Shown one piece after another: positions 37,030 through 48,857 of a stretch of DNA of 64,000 bases; position 1 is the stretch's first letter; every line of letters starts with the position of its first letter. The stretch spans positions 62,001-126,000 of the forward strand of contig WEDG01004500.1 of NCBI GenBank assembly GCA_017591395.1, in the 5' to 3' direction. The position numbers and the translations under genes were made by a program. A model generated the notes under the pieces. It was not told the origin of the DNA, made no database searches, and saw only the letters and a list, made by a program, of their open reading frames with translations. This stretch comes from Schistocephalus solidus. Taxonomy: Eukaryota > Platyhelminthes > Cestoda > Diphyllobothriidea > Diphyllobothriidae.

Positions 37030-38165
37030 AAAGCTGACGGTGTTCTACCGCAATATTTTCATTGAGATGAATGCGACCTAATAGACCCATGCGGTGTGTC
37101 AATGTGCGTGGGTAGTACGGACAGTTGAGTCGGGTGCGGCAGGTGTATGTTGGTGCTTCTGGCACTGGTTCGCCGGTCTCTGTGCGATGGATTCGCAAAT
37201 GATCGAACAGACCAATGAATTTGTGATTGCAATGAGTACAGGTTAGTACCAAGACCCCATCTCTGGTACTGGGGGTGGTGTTGGTGTCGGAGGAAGCAGA
37301 TGGCAGGTAGTCGGAGGTAGCTACTAAGGTGGTGAGAGTGGGGCAAGTGGTGTTCATCGCCGTGATCGGCCCAAGGGGTGGAGTAGGGAGGATGGTTTTG
37401 GTGATTGTGGGCGACGGGGCATAAATGAAGTTCTTATCAGTGTTTGGGGATAGTCGTCGTGGGCTCTGAGGCAGGTGTGGCAAGGGTCGATGTGTTGCAC
37501 TGAGATTGAATATGTCCGACAAGGCCGATTTGAGCGCGAAATGTGCGTTGACAGCGTGGGCTTGTTGGGAGGGCTTGGGCATAGGCAGTGTTGATCCGCG
37601 GTGCTTGTGACTTGTGAGCCACCCTTTTCGCCTTCACAGCGGCGATCCAGTTGGCCTCAAAGATTGCTGCACCAGTCTTCACGGATCTTCTCCATGACGG
37701 TCTATAGTGGGTGAGGTCCTCCCAGATGGCCGGGTTGATTTGTAGTTTCTTCAGAAATTTCTTCAAGGTGTCCTTGTAACGTCGTTTTTGACCTCCCTGT
37801 CGGCAAGAACTCGTAGTGACATCTCCGTAGAAAAGTCGTTTGGGTAGTCGCTCGTCATCCATTCTTACCAGGTGGCCGCTCCATCGCAGTTGCACTTGCC
37901 TCAACATGGCGTGGATGCTGAGGATTCCTGTCCGCTCCAGGATTTCCGTGTCCGGGATCCTGTCTTGCCATTTCAGCTTCAGTTTTCTGTGAAGGCAGCA
38001 GATGTGGAAGTGATTCAGCTTTCTGGCTTGGTTGGAGTAGACGGTCCAGGTCTCTGCTCCGTAAAGGAGTAACTTCAAAACGATGGTCTTGTACATCTTC
38101 GGTTTGGTGCTCAATTGAATACCGTTGCGATTCCACAGGGAGGCCTGCAGTCGGTCGAAGGCCTT
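37030..38165 (-). pseudogene. LINE C-terminal domain with C2H2-like fingers
   Basis: After [10 protein letters not shown] and [20 protein letters not shown], the typical RTE-class C-terminal segment, come finger-like repeats. The first, [20 protein letters not shown], has lost its first Cys. After a frameshift, CTHCNHKFIGLFDHLRIH and CPYYPRTLTHRMGLLGRIH follow, the latter lacking its second Cys. The form C-x2-C-x12-H is only partly kept, so the fingers have decayed together with the reading frame. Confidence 0.85.
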
Positions 38166-38199
38166 ACTGACTTTGGAGATCTATTAAGCAACCTCGTCG

Positions 38200-38874
38200 T
38201 CAATCCACGTGTTGCTTGACAGCCTGCTTCCCAGATAAGGAAAAGGTTTCAACATTTTTGAGTCGAGCGCCGTTGACATTGCTTCGGGGAGTATTGTATT
38301 CCGCGCTGGGTGGTGGCTGGTGCATGACCACCGTTTTGGCTCTACTGATTGTTAATCTAAAATTGGCACAGCCTGCGGCGAAGAGGTCAATGCGCTTTTG
38401 CATGTCCTCCTTCGTCACTGTGTTAAGGGCGCAGTCATCTGCGAAGAGCAAATCATGGACTGTAGTCGTAGACAAGCGCCTTGGGGCCTTCATACGCCGA
38501 CTGTTGAGAAGGTGCGCGTCAGTTCTGTAGGCGATGCGGATCCGTGGGCACTCATCACAGTAGTCGTCCATCAGCATAGCAGAGAACATGAGACTAGAGA
38601 GGGTAGGGGCCAGTGCGCAGACCTGCTTCACTCCGTTGGTTACTGCGAATGCTTCGGATACCATCCCGTTGTCATTGACACGCGCCGTCACCCCATCATG
38701 AAGCTGACGCACCATATGCGTGAACAGATCAGGACAGTCGAATTTCTGCATGACTTTCCACAGTCCGTTGCGATTCACCATGTCGAAGACTATCATCAGA
38801 TTCACGAAGGTAGTGTAGAGTTGGGATCGCATCTCCTGGCGATTCTCTTGTAGCTGGCGGGCGGTGAAGATCAT
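38200..38874 (-). pseudogene. LINE RT palm with intact FADD
   Basis: 224 codons covering LMIVFDMVNRNGLWKVMQKF, VTNGVKQVCALAPTLSSLMF and LLFADDCALN. The catalytic FADD is intact. In the first motif, family 'AFD' reads 'VFD', and 'GC' in 'VKQGC' has become 'VC', showing point decay in otherwise good sequence. Confidence 0.92.
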
Positions 38875-38892
38875 GTCAGTTTTTCCACGGTG

Positions 38893-39636
38893 TCATCGGA
38901 GGTCGCATTGGCTTTCTGGGAGCAGTCCCTGCTCTAGGTGACCGTTCAGACGATTGAGAAGGACACGAGCGAAGATCTTCCCGGCGATGTTGAGCAACGA
39001 CATGCCTCTGTGGTCATCACAGAGTTGCCGGTTCCCCTTCCGCTTGTAACGATGGAAGATAGTTGCGTCCTTGAAATCCAGAGGAACTTGTCCTTGGTGC
39101 CACATCTCCTGAAAGAGTGTTGTGAGTTCTGCCATCAGCCAGGGCCAACCGTGCTTTTAGACTTCCGGTTAAATTGCGTCGAATCCCGGTGCTTTACCGC
39201 TGGAAATCTGCTGCACGGCCCGGATGGTTTCTGGTAGGGAAGGCGGCAGATCCAGGTCATTGTTCTTGTCCACTTGAGGAAGCCAGTCAATGGCAGTATC
39301 GGAGATGGCTAATGAGCAATTAAGGACACTTCTGAAATGCTCGGCCCAGCGCTTCAGAATTTGCGATTTCTCTGTCAGCAGGGTTGTGCCGTCAGAGTTG
39401 AACAGTGGTGCGGTTCCCTTGATGCAGGGGCCGCAGATGGCCTTGATGGCTTTGAAAACGTTTTTCATTTCATTGCGTACCACATACGCTTGGATTTCCC
39501 CAGCCTTTTGGACCACCCAGGCGTCCTGCATCTCCCCCAGCCATTGCTGTACAAGGCAGCGGCTGATGATGGTAGTTAACGTGTCTCCCTGAAGAGGCAG
39601 ATGGAGGCCCATCAGATGCTCATTGATACCCTGCAC
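38893..39636 (-). pseudogene. LINE pre-RT linker and RT fingers
   Basis: Two frames (39636-39169 and 39135-38893) joined by a frameshift. The first has EMKNVFKAIKAICGPCIKGT and then ILKRWAEHFRSVLN, ending in SSGKAPGFDAI, the RT motif 0/1 entry. The second has DFKDATIFHRYKRKGNR and DDHRGMSLLNIAGKIFARVL, the conserved 'YR(G)ISLL' fingers. An in-frame TAA separates the two. Confidence 0.9.
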
Positions 39637-40007
39637 AGACAGGGCAGACGTCCCAAGTTATTGTTCCGGATGGCAAAGGCAACATCAGCGTCGCGTCGGT
39701 CTGGTTTTTGCCGGCCGCTCCAGAAGAAGGTGTAGCCGGCCCCCACTTCCTCCAGCTGACCCGGTTCAGAGAATTGGGTTTCGCTGAGAGCAGCAATGTC
39801 AACATTGTAGCGCGCCAGTTCCCGAGCGACTAGCATCGTCCTCCATTCCGGCCAGTCGCTCCTCCAATTGTCTAAAAGGAAACGAACATTCCAAGCTGCT
39901 AGTGTGAGCGGACTCACCCGAGCAGCCCGGAGGGTACCCCAAAGGGTACGTTGGGGGGATTGGGAGAAGATTTGTTGATGATATTGTTTAGAGTTTTTCA
40001 ACCGCAT
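39612..40007 (-). pseudogene. LINE endonuclease domain, N-terminal part
   Basis: 131 codons including LAAWNVRFLLDN, VDIAALSETQF and TFFWSGRQKPDRRDADVAFA, the strands around the catalytic Asn and Glu of an exonuclease-endonuclease-phosphatase fold (WNVR, SETQ). The second half of the fold, including the C-terminal His/Asp, is deleted. Confidence 0.88.
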
Positions 40008-40987
40008 GTAATTGCTGTCTGCTAGCCACGGTCTGCTGCAGCTTTCGTGAGACCCAGTATTTGTTTAGGGCACCTTTTCTAGCCCCCTCCACCACGAGGG
40101 GGTAAGCAGTGCTATCCCTACGTAGGGCTGCTTAGTCACCCAGGCGGCTACCGAACTCCACTATGGGTCACGATTTGGGTTAGCGAGAGAACGACCGATT
40201 CGCCTGGGCCGTCTACGTGATTGCATGTCGCCTCGCCGTAGGACTTTTTGAGAGGGGGGAGGTGGGAAGTTCGGGAGTCAGACATACCGGGTGCGGAGGC
40301 ACACACAACACCAGAGACGCTCACCTGGTTTAGCCCGCCGGTCGTGACGGTTGCCCGGGGTGTGGCCGCTGGGAAGAACCCAGCTACGCGGAGCCACAGG
40401 TGGGAGTTTTGTACCAGTTAGAGGCGGCCAAAGGAGCTTCACCACCTGCACGAGACAAATGTAGCGACCTAATGCTACATCCTAACCCTTAGTGGCATGT
40501 AAATGACTACACCCCAGCATCTACGTCTTTTAGCATTTTTTCTGTCAGCCGATTGACTCGGAATATTCACAAACCCACGATAAATTAAAGCCAATTATTC
40601 AAACTCGAGTACAGCAAGAAACGCACGTGGCATGCAAAAAGTCAATAAATCCACCCAATTTCAGAACTTGAGATTTAACAAAATACAGAGGAGTGATTAG
40701 CAGCTCAATTTCATTTCCACTTAGAGCTGAAACCCATTATAGGTAGTTTCCTGATACTTTTCGTCATTCAACCTGCACCTTGGCTAGTAGGTAACACTAG
40801 CTTTCTTAGTACTCAACCCTGTTTTTGATTCTCTTAGTCAGGAACACCTTGTGACGCTGTAAATGCCAATTCATTAACACAGTAAAGGAGTAGAAATTCT
40901 ACAGACGGTCCATAAGAATAAATCGTAAAAATTGATATATATTTTAGCAAAAACCACCCAATTACAGCTAAAAGAGAACTGAAATAT

Positions 40988-42235
40988 AAAAATTCCCATT
41001 AAATGATTCAAAAGACAACTTGGCAAGCATACGCGCTGCTTTCGATAACTTCTCTTCAGGCCAGTACAGTTATAGAGAAACGTTGGAACGCAGTAGAAAT
41101 TTAAAACATGAAATCGATAATGTTCGTCAATTTGTGTGGGTTATCTGAGGAACGTGCATAGGGGAAGGGTGATAAGAGACAATTTGATAGGCGGCAGTAA
41201 GTGTTTGGTAGAGCCGTTCTAGGAGAAGGGGGAGGACAGAGATGGCGCGGGGGATACATGCAGTTAAGCGGCCGTTGGCCAAGCTAAGCGCGGAGCTTGT
41301 ACGAGGTTCTTTTGTGCGCACAAGACCGGCTTCTTCAACCTAATGGCAGTCGCTTCTGCTGCTGCTAGTAGACGTTGACCCAGTGGCTTGGGGTAGTTTG
41401 GTGGGACCTTATAAATTACACGGAAAGCTTCGCTGGGGTCCACACTATGCCCGGTGTCAACAAGATGTGCAAGGATGGCGCTTTTTATGCTCTTGACTTC
41501 CCCTTTGCTCAGCCATATTTCTTTCAGGTTGCCATATACCGTGTTCAATTCGATATGTTGGTTAATTCAGGAGTCATTTAAATAAATGGCCTCAAAAAAT
41601 TATCTGCCTTTCTTAGATGGACAGGAAGCAACAATGCGGGTTGTATCCTAGGAAAATTTGTGCCCAGTTTCCAGTGTATGCATGGCAACTTGAGACACGC
41701 GGTATCGCCTCCTTACTGCCAATCGATATTCGTGTCTGATTACACAGCATTGCAACTGTCACATTGAATCTTGTACACGACTTCTTTTTATCCAAATAGC
41801 ACCCCCTATTCTAAGGGTCTACAAGCTAGTTTCGTAGTTTATATGTTGGTTTGTGCGCCACTTGGATTTGATGCTTCATCAGGTGTCTTTCAACGAGTTC
41901 GGACACGTGCTTGATTTACGGAAGTGTTCGCCAGTTATTAGTTTGGGCAATTGATCGGAACAATCTTGTTTCTTGCTTTTTTTCCTTTAACTCCTGTTGT
42001 CTCATGCATCAACGCACAAAATCTCTTGGATAACTCTTTCTGGAAAATAGTTTGAACAAATAGCTAAGATGGCTTTGTTTGATTCCTTTGTCAGAACAGT
42101 GTTTAAAGCACGATTGAGTAGGGTTTTAACAGTACTTCGCTTGTGAGCGACAGGGTGGTTTCTCTGGTAATGTAGGACAACTTCCGCATAACATTTTTTG
42201 TGGATTTCACATTGGTTTACCTCACTTAACATTTA
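40988..42235 (-). mobile_element. Eroded Penelope-like element (RT end, linker, GIY-YIG)
   Basis: On the - strand, VVLHYQRNHPVAHKRSTVKT and then YFPERVI (42232-42002) match the RT end of the copy at 50-52 kb (VLSYQSNHPLCHKRS...GYPRSFI). Next come VSELVERHLMKHQIQVAHKP (about 41915-41855), the linker, VVYKIQCDSCNA (about 41785-41745), the start of the GIY-YIG domain with its Cys pair, and HLVDTGHSVDPSEAFRVIYK (within 41548-41264), its C-terminal half. Stops and frameshifts are many. The RT core is missing and the copy begins abruptly near 42235. Confidence 0.82.
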
Positions 42236-42239
42236 AATT

Positions 42240-45200
42240 GTTTCGCGTCTGACGAAGAGCTGGGGAACGAGCGTTCAAAACTTACTTATTTTGTTTCTGA
42301 CCATTTTCCCGAAAAATTATTTTCTTAGAAATATGTATAGTAGATGTATATAGGAGAAAATTTTTCGTGACTACAATATGTAATAGGGAATTATTTGTGG
42401 GCTTAGGTTCAGGCCCCTTCGTATTAATAATGGCACATAAATAAACTGCCGATTCTTGCTTCAAGTTTTTTTTATTATGGCAGATAAAAGAATGTAATCA
42501 GGGGTAAGCCATTGGTCGGAAACAGCCGAAAACCCTTACTGAATTGTGGAGTAAGTTGGTTACCGTTCGGTTGATCTTAATTTTAAATAAATCTTTCCTC
42601 TTAAGTAGCAACACTTGGAGAACGCCCATGCTTATTCAGGTAAGTGAAGCAGCATTAATGAAGTGGAAATGGATACTTCGCTGTGTAAGAGTAGCCTGCA
42701 TTTCACATTTAATTACAGGAAATTTCCAAGGCTTTCTGATACCAGATTTAAATAGAAATTTGTTATTGGAGATACCTAGGCAAAAGTTGCTGATGACTGA
42801 GACGACGTGCAGAGGCACACATTGTTGTTGGAGTTATAATAGAATGACAAATGCAGACATATTTCGAATTTATTCAAGCTATCTTAATTTAGTTATACCA
42901 TCATCCCGTAGCTGAAATGTGACCCGGATACAATTACCTAAACCTAGCAGGCTATCAACAGATCAGACGCGACTAATGAGGCGAACTTCCTGCAGTTAGT
43001 CGCTTTCAGTGATGAGTGCTTTGTGAGTTAAAAATTTTTGCATCTACTTTCTATGAGAACTTTTGAGGTCCTGTAAGGTAAAATGTAACAGAAAATCTAT
43101 GATTTGCAGAAAGTGGACAATATGCCTTTTAGTTGCCGCTGAACTCAATGGATGCAAATTTTTCAACGGTTTCGAGAGAGGGAGTATCAGTGTCATTCAA
43201 TAATTAATATATGGGGATTTTAATTTAACACTTTAGCGAAGGGCTTCATATCGGCGTAAGACTTACCTTTGGAACCCGAGTGATAAGATTTTTTTTCGAA
43301 TCACTGACAAGGACTTCTACTTACTACTGGCATATCTTTTATTTTAAGACCTGAAACATTAATTCAATGTTTTGTTCTTTCACCACATGAATATGAGGCT
43401 GTCCGCTCATTAATATAATGCTAGTGCGTTGTAGTGAGGTGTGATTAAAGGTGACAAAATTTGCTTCAGAATTTCATCAGAAATTAATAAAGAGATTGCC
43501 AGAATATTCACTTCTTGTTCAATGATGAGCCACGAAATTCGGTATGGCTCATTCTTTTAAATGTGAGGATTTCTCAGAAACTCAGACTAAGTCATGGCTT
43601 TCCAACTAAAACCTTTTCATTACATTTGGTGATTGAGTCAGAAAATTAGGGTCCAGATAACTTTATTCCACTTTCATACATTACTTTCACGTACAAATTG
43701 AAACTTCAAGTCCATATTTTGCCCAATTATTATCACATTGCATAGGATATAGTAAATTTTACAATTTTCAGATATAAACATTTTCTTTGCCGGAAGCCAT
43801 CTAAGGTAATATTGACTGATATCAATTTTTTCTTACGAACGGTCTCCTGGCGTCCACGTAACTTTATTAGGTAGATGATATTAAATGATACGCATGAAAG
43901 ACTAAGTAATAATCATATTTGATGGTTACGATCTCTTATAAAAGATTCATGCATTGTTTATTTGTGTTCAATCGTGTTCAGCTTTAAAGTTTCTTGCCTA
44001 ATAAATAAGCTCGAGTATTTTTTGAGTAAAAACGGTAAAGAATATTCTGTACGGCGTTGATGCCATGACGATTGTTGGTTTTGACATGAAAATCCTAAGC
44101 CGGACAAGCAGAAGTTTGGCTTATTTCCCATCTGCAATTTAGACAAACTATTTTTAGCACCTTTCGAAGAAATTCGGCCAACATTTTACAAGCGAGCGAA
44201 CTTGTTTGGAAAGAATTCAGAGAGTCGCATTTTAATGTCGTATAGAACTTTGGATCTAGTGACATCCGAAGAAAGAACTGGCAGCTTATCTGTCCAATTT
44301 GAAGGCATCAATGGTCATTGGCAAATGGATGAAGTTGTTTATTTTACGTAAGGCAAGTTGTTTGCAGCCAATAAACGGAATATCAACAAACAGTTATAGC
44401 CTTAGCTATGGTGGAATTGCGTTCACCGATCGGTTTAGTATCTATTCATCCTGCTGGTCGTTGGGAGGCCAGCTGGTCCGCCTACATGACTAGTCGCTAA
44501 GCGACTTTTTATGAGAGCACTACATTGGGCGCAACGTGACGGGCATATCCCGTGACTACTCCTCAGTCACATATATAGACTAATGAATACTTTTTTCACC
44601 ATAATGCAAGCATGTTTTTGCCAGTTGAAAGTCCAGAAACCTTTTTCACTGATTTTCTTCTGTGGTGTGACGCAACTTCGAGGCATTTGGCTCATCAGCA
44701 GGTTTCTGGTATGTGAGCTCACGAGAAATAACAAATTGATGATTTTATAAATTATCTGTAATAAGGCTTAGATTAACTTGCCCAGATCATGGCACTGTTA
44801 GGGTCATTACAACGTTTACATGAAATTTTGAATTGAAGAAAATTAAATTCTCTGGAATAATCGCACAATGCCCATTCTATACACGCGTAGGATAACTTTA
44901 AAAGGACCAAGGTTTTATCGTAATTTCGACCATTGTACTACCTAAAAGCTTGGTGACACAAATAAATTTCAGCGGTGTCTGACATTGTGAAATTAAGGTT
45001 GCAATTCTTTCAATCAAGCTATCACCTATAAGTTTATTAGTGTTTTTAAATGATGCAGCTTTTAATTTTTCCATGGTTGCTATTGATTCTCATCAGTATG
45101 TTACCATAAAAACTTAGATTCCCTACTGAAGGTGAGCTAACTTACCGTATTATTATCATTTGATATTTTCCCACAAGTGCATAAAGGATTGACTATTGGA

Positions 45201-46255
45201 CAGGCATACTGTATATCGCTAGGCTGCTTCACATATTTGTGAAAATAAGGTGAAATTACTCTTCAAAGGACAGTTATTCTCATTTAGTCACGGGCATTTC
45301 CTTCAGGCAGTTGACACTTACAAGCTTTTTTATTGCAGTTGATTGCCGCCTAAATTCACAAGGATTATCAACAGCTGAGAAATGCTTTGTTAATTAATCG
45401 ATTATAATTGTGATATTTTGATTTTTATCGCATACATGACATCAGATTTCTTAGAAAAAGCGCCAAAATTTCGCTTACTTCCTTTTCAAAGCTTATTTCT
45501 ATTGATGTGGCGACCTTTTTATAGCATATGCTAGAGCATCTGAAAATCAAACAATCCATTTTAATGACTTACCTTTTCCAATGCTCAAAACGATTTTACA
45601 CCCATTCAACAGGTATTATGTCCAACTTTGCTCACACCATAAGTCTTGGAATATGCTTTTAAAAGACCTGAATCTGACTTCTATGATAAGTCTTGATAGT
45701 CCTTTTTAAGTAAAAAAACCCGAACATTCTTTGACATTCATCCTTTACATACATTCGAAAGTTAGCTATTTAGGGGTCTCATAAATAAAAACATAGACTG
45801 ATTTTTCAGTATTATGCCATAAAGGATGGCGCATAGAAAGAATATATGCCCATCGAAATTTTAACAGAAAATATTATTGGCATTCAACGGGAGTTAAATG
45901 CAAGTAGCTAATTTATATAACCTTTGGCATTTGAACCAAATGTACAAATAAGTTTAATCTAATTGAAGATAATTTGAGCTTCGTCAAATTTATGTGTAAA
46001 GATTAATCAGAGAACCTTCGATGCTAAATGGGTGCCAATTGATTGGAAATCTGCGTGAATAACCTCACGCTATAAGGGTAGATGTTGGGACTCCGCAAAA
46101 AATCACAGACCACACAGCCTAACCCCCATTTGCTGTAAAATTATGCAAATAAATAAACGATTTATAATGCAGGTATTATAATGAAACATTCTGCTTTCTG
46201 GTTTCTAGCATGGATTCCGTAGAGACAGTTTCTTTGTGACAAACTTGTTCTATTA
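42240..46255. other. AT-rich intergenic region
   Basis: Apart from the diverged dispersed repeat at 44625-44890 no feature is supported. The frame 42544-42915 (123 codons, +) has no motif I recognise. At 42241-42285 the phrase CGTCTGACGAAGAGCTGGGG and GAGCGTTCAAAAC resembles Penelope-like terminal sequence, see also 52965-52978. Confidence 0.5.
44625..44890 (+). repeat. Diverged copy of the 355-base dispersed repeat
   Basis: Shares TTTCTTCTGTGGTGTGACGC, CAGGTTTCTGGTATGTGAGCTC-type and GGAATAATCGCACAATGCCC blocks, in the same order and orientation as copy A at 26791. Confidence 0.6.
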
Positions 46256-46259
46256 ATTT

Positions 46260-47515
46260 TAGAACACTAGATTTGTGCAGTTGCTGGAGGGAATACGGTG
46301 CACGCAGTCCATCTAGACTTCACGAAGTCCACGATTGTGTGTTAATTCACAGCCTTCTGTAGAAACACAGTCGTAAGGGTAAGCTTTGGATGTGAATCCG
46401 TATCTTCATAATAGGCCACTGTCCCATTTTTTATGTCGAAACGAGCTGTCGGTGGAGGTAGAGGTGGAGGGTGGCGTTACCTATGGCGTAACGTATGCTT
46501 TTCCTTATACGTATACGTCACCGACTGCATTGACGAATTGGATTGTCATGTCTTCATCTTTGTCAATGATATAAAGATATAGAGCATCATTAAAACCTAA
46601 TTTTACGAAGAGGGTCTGCAGAAAAACCTATCAAAATATGGTGAGCTAAAACTTCAATGCTTCCAACTCAGAAGGCAGGAAGACAGTTAGGTTGACAAAT
46701 ATTTACTGAGACGATGTAGACTAGGCGCAACTCAGTAAGTAATATTAACCAGTGTGTTTACCAGGTTAGTCCCGTCGCCAGCCATGTCAGCTATTTTAAC
46801 CGTTCGTCCAGACGCAAAATGTGGACGGTGGGGACCAAATTAGGAAGACTTGGATATCGATCGGCGTTGTGACGTCGCAATTCGGAGGCAGAGTCTCGTG
46901 CGTTGACGGAAGTTACCACAAGTGAGTATGTAGGGCCTGGCAGGCGAAGACAAAGATGATCCGGCGGTATCGCTAACGAACGGGAGAGCCCTCAGCCACA
47001 AACAGACTCGAGCAATGCTCGAATAGCTATTTTTTACCGTTTGCAATTAACAATCGTAACTTTCTACAAATCGGCGGAACCGGTGTAGTGGCCCGTTGCA
47101 ATGCTGAACATCACGCGACTACTCTACATTTCATGGTGTAGCACCTGAACAAAATACCACTACAACAAGTAGGCGTCCATAAGGACTTGAATGTAGCCCA
47201 GTCCTGCAACTCGTCTAGCAGGCTTGCTCTTCCTTCGATGAAGGCTGCTTTGAAAAAGACTTTCCAATGTTTTTGTGACTGAAACTGCAATTGGTTATTC
47301 AAACATGGAGACACTGCATGCATTAGGACTTCAGCATATTCGAAAACGTTCATAGACGTGCAATCAAACTACTAAGAGGACAGAACTCACTATAATACGA
47401 AACGATTTTCTCCTATCGATCTATTTCCTTTGAGGATCAGGCAGCTACAAGGCCATCTAATGAACGAAATTCGGCATCATGCGCGGACAGGATTGCTGCC
47501 TTCTACCTGGAGAAA
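46260..47515 (+). mobile_element. CR1/Jockey-like LINE, eroded RT copy
   Basis: In shifting frames I read VHAVHLDFTKSTIVC (about 46300-46345; family 'VYLDFSKAFD'), SLYVYVTDCIDELDCHVFIF and then VNDIKI (46501-46575; family 'IYVNDLP...FADDIKI', with FADD reading FVND), and GLQKNLSKYGEL (about 46610-46645). Later come VGVHKDLNVAQSC (47170-47207; family 'KDLGV') and TFIDVQSNY then FPLRIRQLQGHLMNE (47345-47470), the C-terminal segment. Stops interrupt each piece, so it is inactive. Confidence 0.8.
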
Positions 47516-48851
47516 TTTTTTATCCCCCAAATATAACCAACATGTGACGTCATCCACTTAAAGTACGGATGGCTGACGTCAGGATTCGCACAAATAATTT
47601 CTTCTTTTGCAACAGAGTGGTTATGGTTTGATATCCGTTGCCGGAGGATGTTGTAATGTTTGTATCCATGTGCGCTTTTAAGAGCAAGCTGGGTATGTAT
47701 TGCAGTCTTCAACATAATTTCATCTAATGCCTTATGTGAACGATTCATTACCATTATAATAGTACGTAAAATACTTAACAAACTATGGTTTAGAGAATTT
47801 CTTTGTGTCTTAAATTCAGTGCGCATACCTACTTGCATATAAAGTTCCCAATGCAGACTATCGTACTATTTTCCTTGTAGCATACGTATGCCTAAAGTAA
47901 CTATTGCAACACACAACTGCCAATGTACGCGTTACTCAACTAATAATTATTTGCCCTACAAACAGCACAGGTATCAGCTAAAAGTCCGGACAGGCGTTTT
48001 ACACCGATCTTGCCTGACGCAGCTCCGAGGATTTTGGATCATCACGTCAAATATTCAAACCAACCTGAGGAATGAGCCTGAAAATGTTGATTTTGAAGTA
48101 ACTAATAAAATTTCGCGCAGTAAATTCCTCCGAAATTAAACACAATAATAAATTCGACTGCTAATGCTGCTCACGTTCGAAATACGTCGCCTACCCTATC
48201 AGCATTTGATACTTCCTTTATTAGCTGTTCAAGGTTTCTTTTTCACATTTTTGATCACTTTGACTGCGTGGAAAAAAATTGGAAGTTCAAAGATGCACAC
48301 ATTAGTGCCTCCTACTAAACTTAAAATGAAATGATATCCAACAAGTATGTTATTGTAACTACCACGCATTTAAAAAAACCATGTTATATTTGCGGTAAAT
48401 TTTCCTTTTCTCGCCACTTTAAACTATTTGAAACGAGAGCAGACAACTTTCGTAGTTCAATTCTGATGGTAGATGAAATTTCAGCTGCATGCACTGAATG
48501 TATGATCATGAAAATTATTTCATGTTCTTACTACAGCAACAAAGATGCAGAAAAGGTTTGCCAAGCAGAAACGTCCTTGAAACAGCCTAGATTAGATTAC
48601 TGCCTAAAATTGCCACTTTTAGCCTTCCAACATCCTTCATTAGAAGTAGGAGTTCTAAGAAGGCTGGTCCCTGCACGTGTGTAAAAGAAGAAGCAGAAGA
48701 AGAAGAGTTTTTATAATCAATTTTTGAAATTTAATTGTAGGATTTCTCCATGTTATTGTAATGATATGTTAAGAGATAACAGCTGAAAAAAGGCTTGACA
48801 GTTATTGTAGAAGATTCAACAACAGTAGTTATTTGCTCGGAATTTATGAGT
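47516..48851. other. Intergenic between LINE and peptide gene
   Basis: Two longer frames lie here. One is 47503-47838 on the - strand, 111 codons. The other is 48331-48684 on the + strand, 117 codons with two CxxC pairs (PCYICGK and CTEC). Neither has a recognised domain, splice context or homologue known to me. The second is described as a finding. Confidence 0.4.
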
Positions 48852-48857
48852 TTTATT
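48852..48857 (-). terminator. Polyadenylation signal overlapping the stop codon
   Basis: TAATAAAAC on the - strand gives AATAAA starting inside the TAA stop of the peptide candidate. Confidence 0.4.

Larger units (their letters stand above)
36911..40484 (-). mobile_element. RTE-like LINE, long copy with frame breaks
   Basis: Read on the - strand the order is: GC-rich 5'UTR (about 40484-40010), AP endonuclease N-terminus (40007-39612), linker and RT start (39636-39169), RT fingers (39135-38893), RT palm with FADD (38874-38200), C-terminal domain (38165-37437) and a tail with C2H2-like fingers (to about 37030). It would encode an endonuclease-reverse transcriptase for target-primed insertion. 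Breaks are an internal deletion joining the start of the endonuclease domain (TTIIS) to the pre-RT linker near 39560, and frameshifts near 39640, 39150, 38880, 38200 and 37580. It cannot make a working protein. Confidence 0.9.

Noticed and set aside
42241..42285. Hammerhead ribozyme-like motif (CTGACGA ... GTTCAAAAC)
   Set aside because: Penelope-like ends often carry hammerheads, but here the GAAA box reads CAAAA and the stem II halves do not pair well.
46381..46400. Downstream exon start giving RPRY-Gly for the 48.9-kb peptide gene
   Set aside because: The - strand AG|ATACGGATTC would give RPRYGFTSK, without Lys/Arg after Gly, no pyrimidine tract before it, and it lies inside the LINE remnant.
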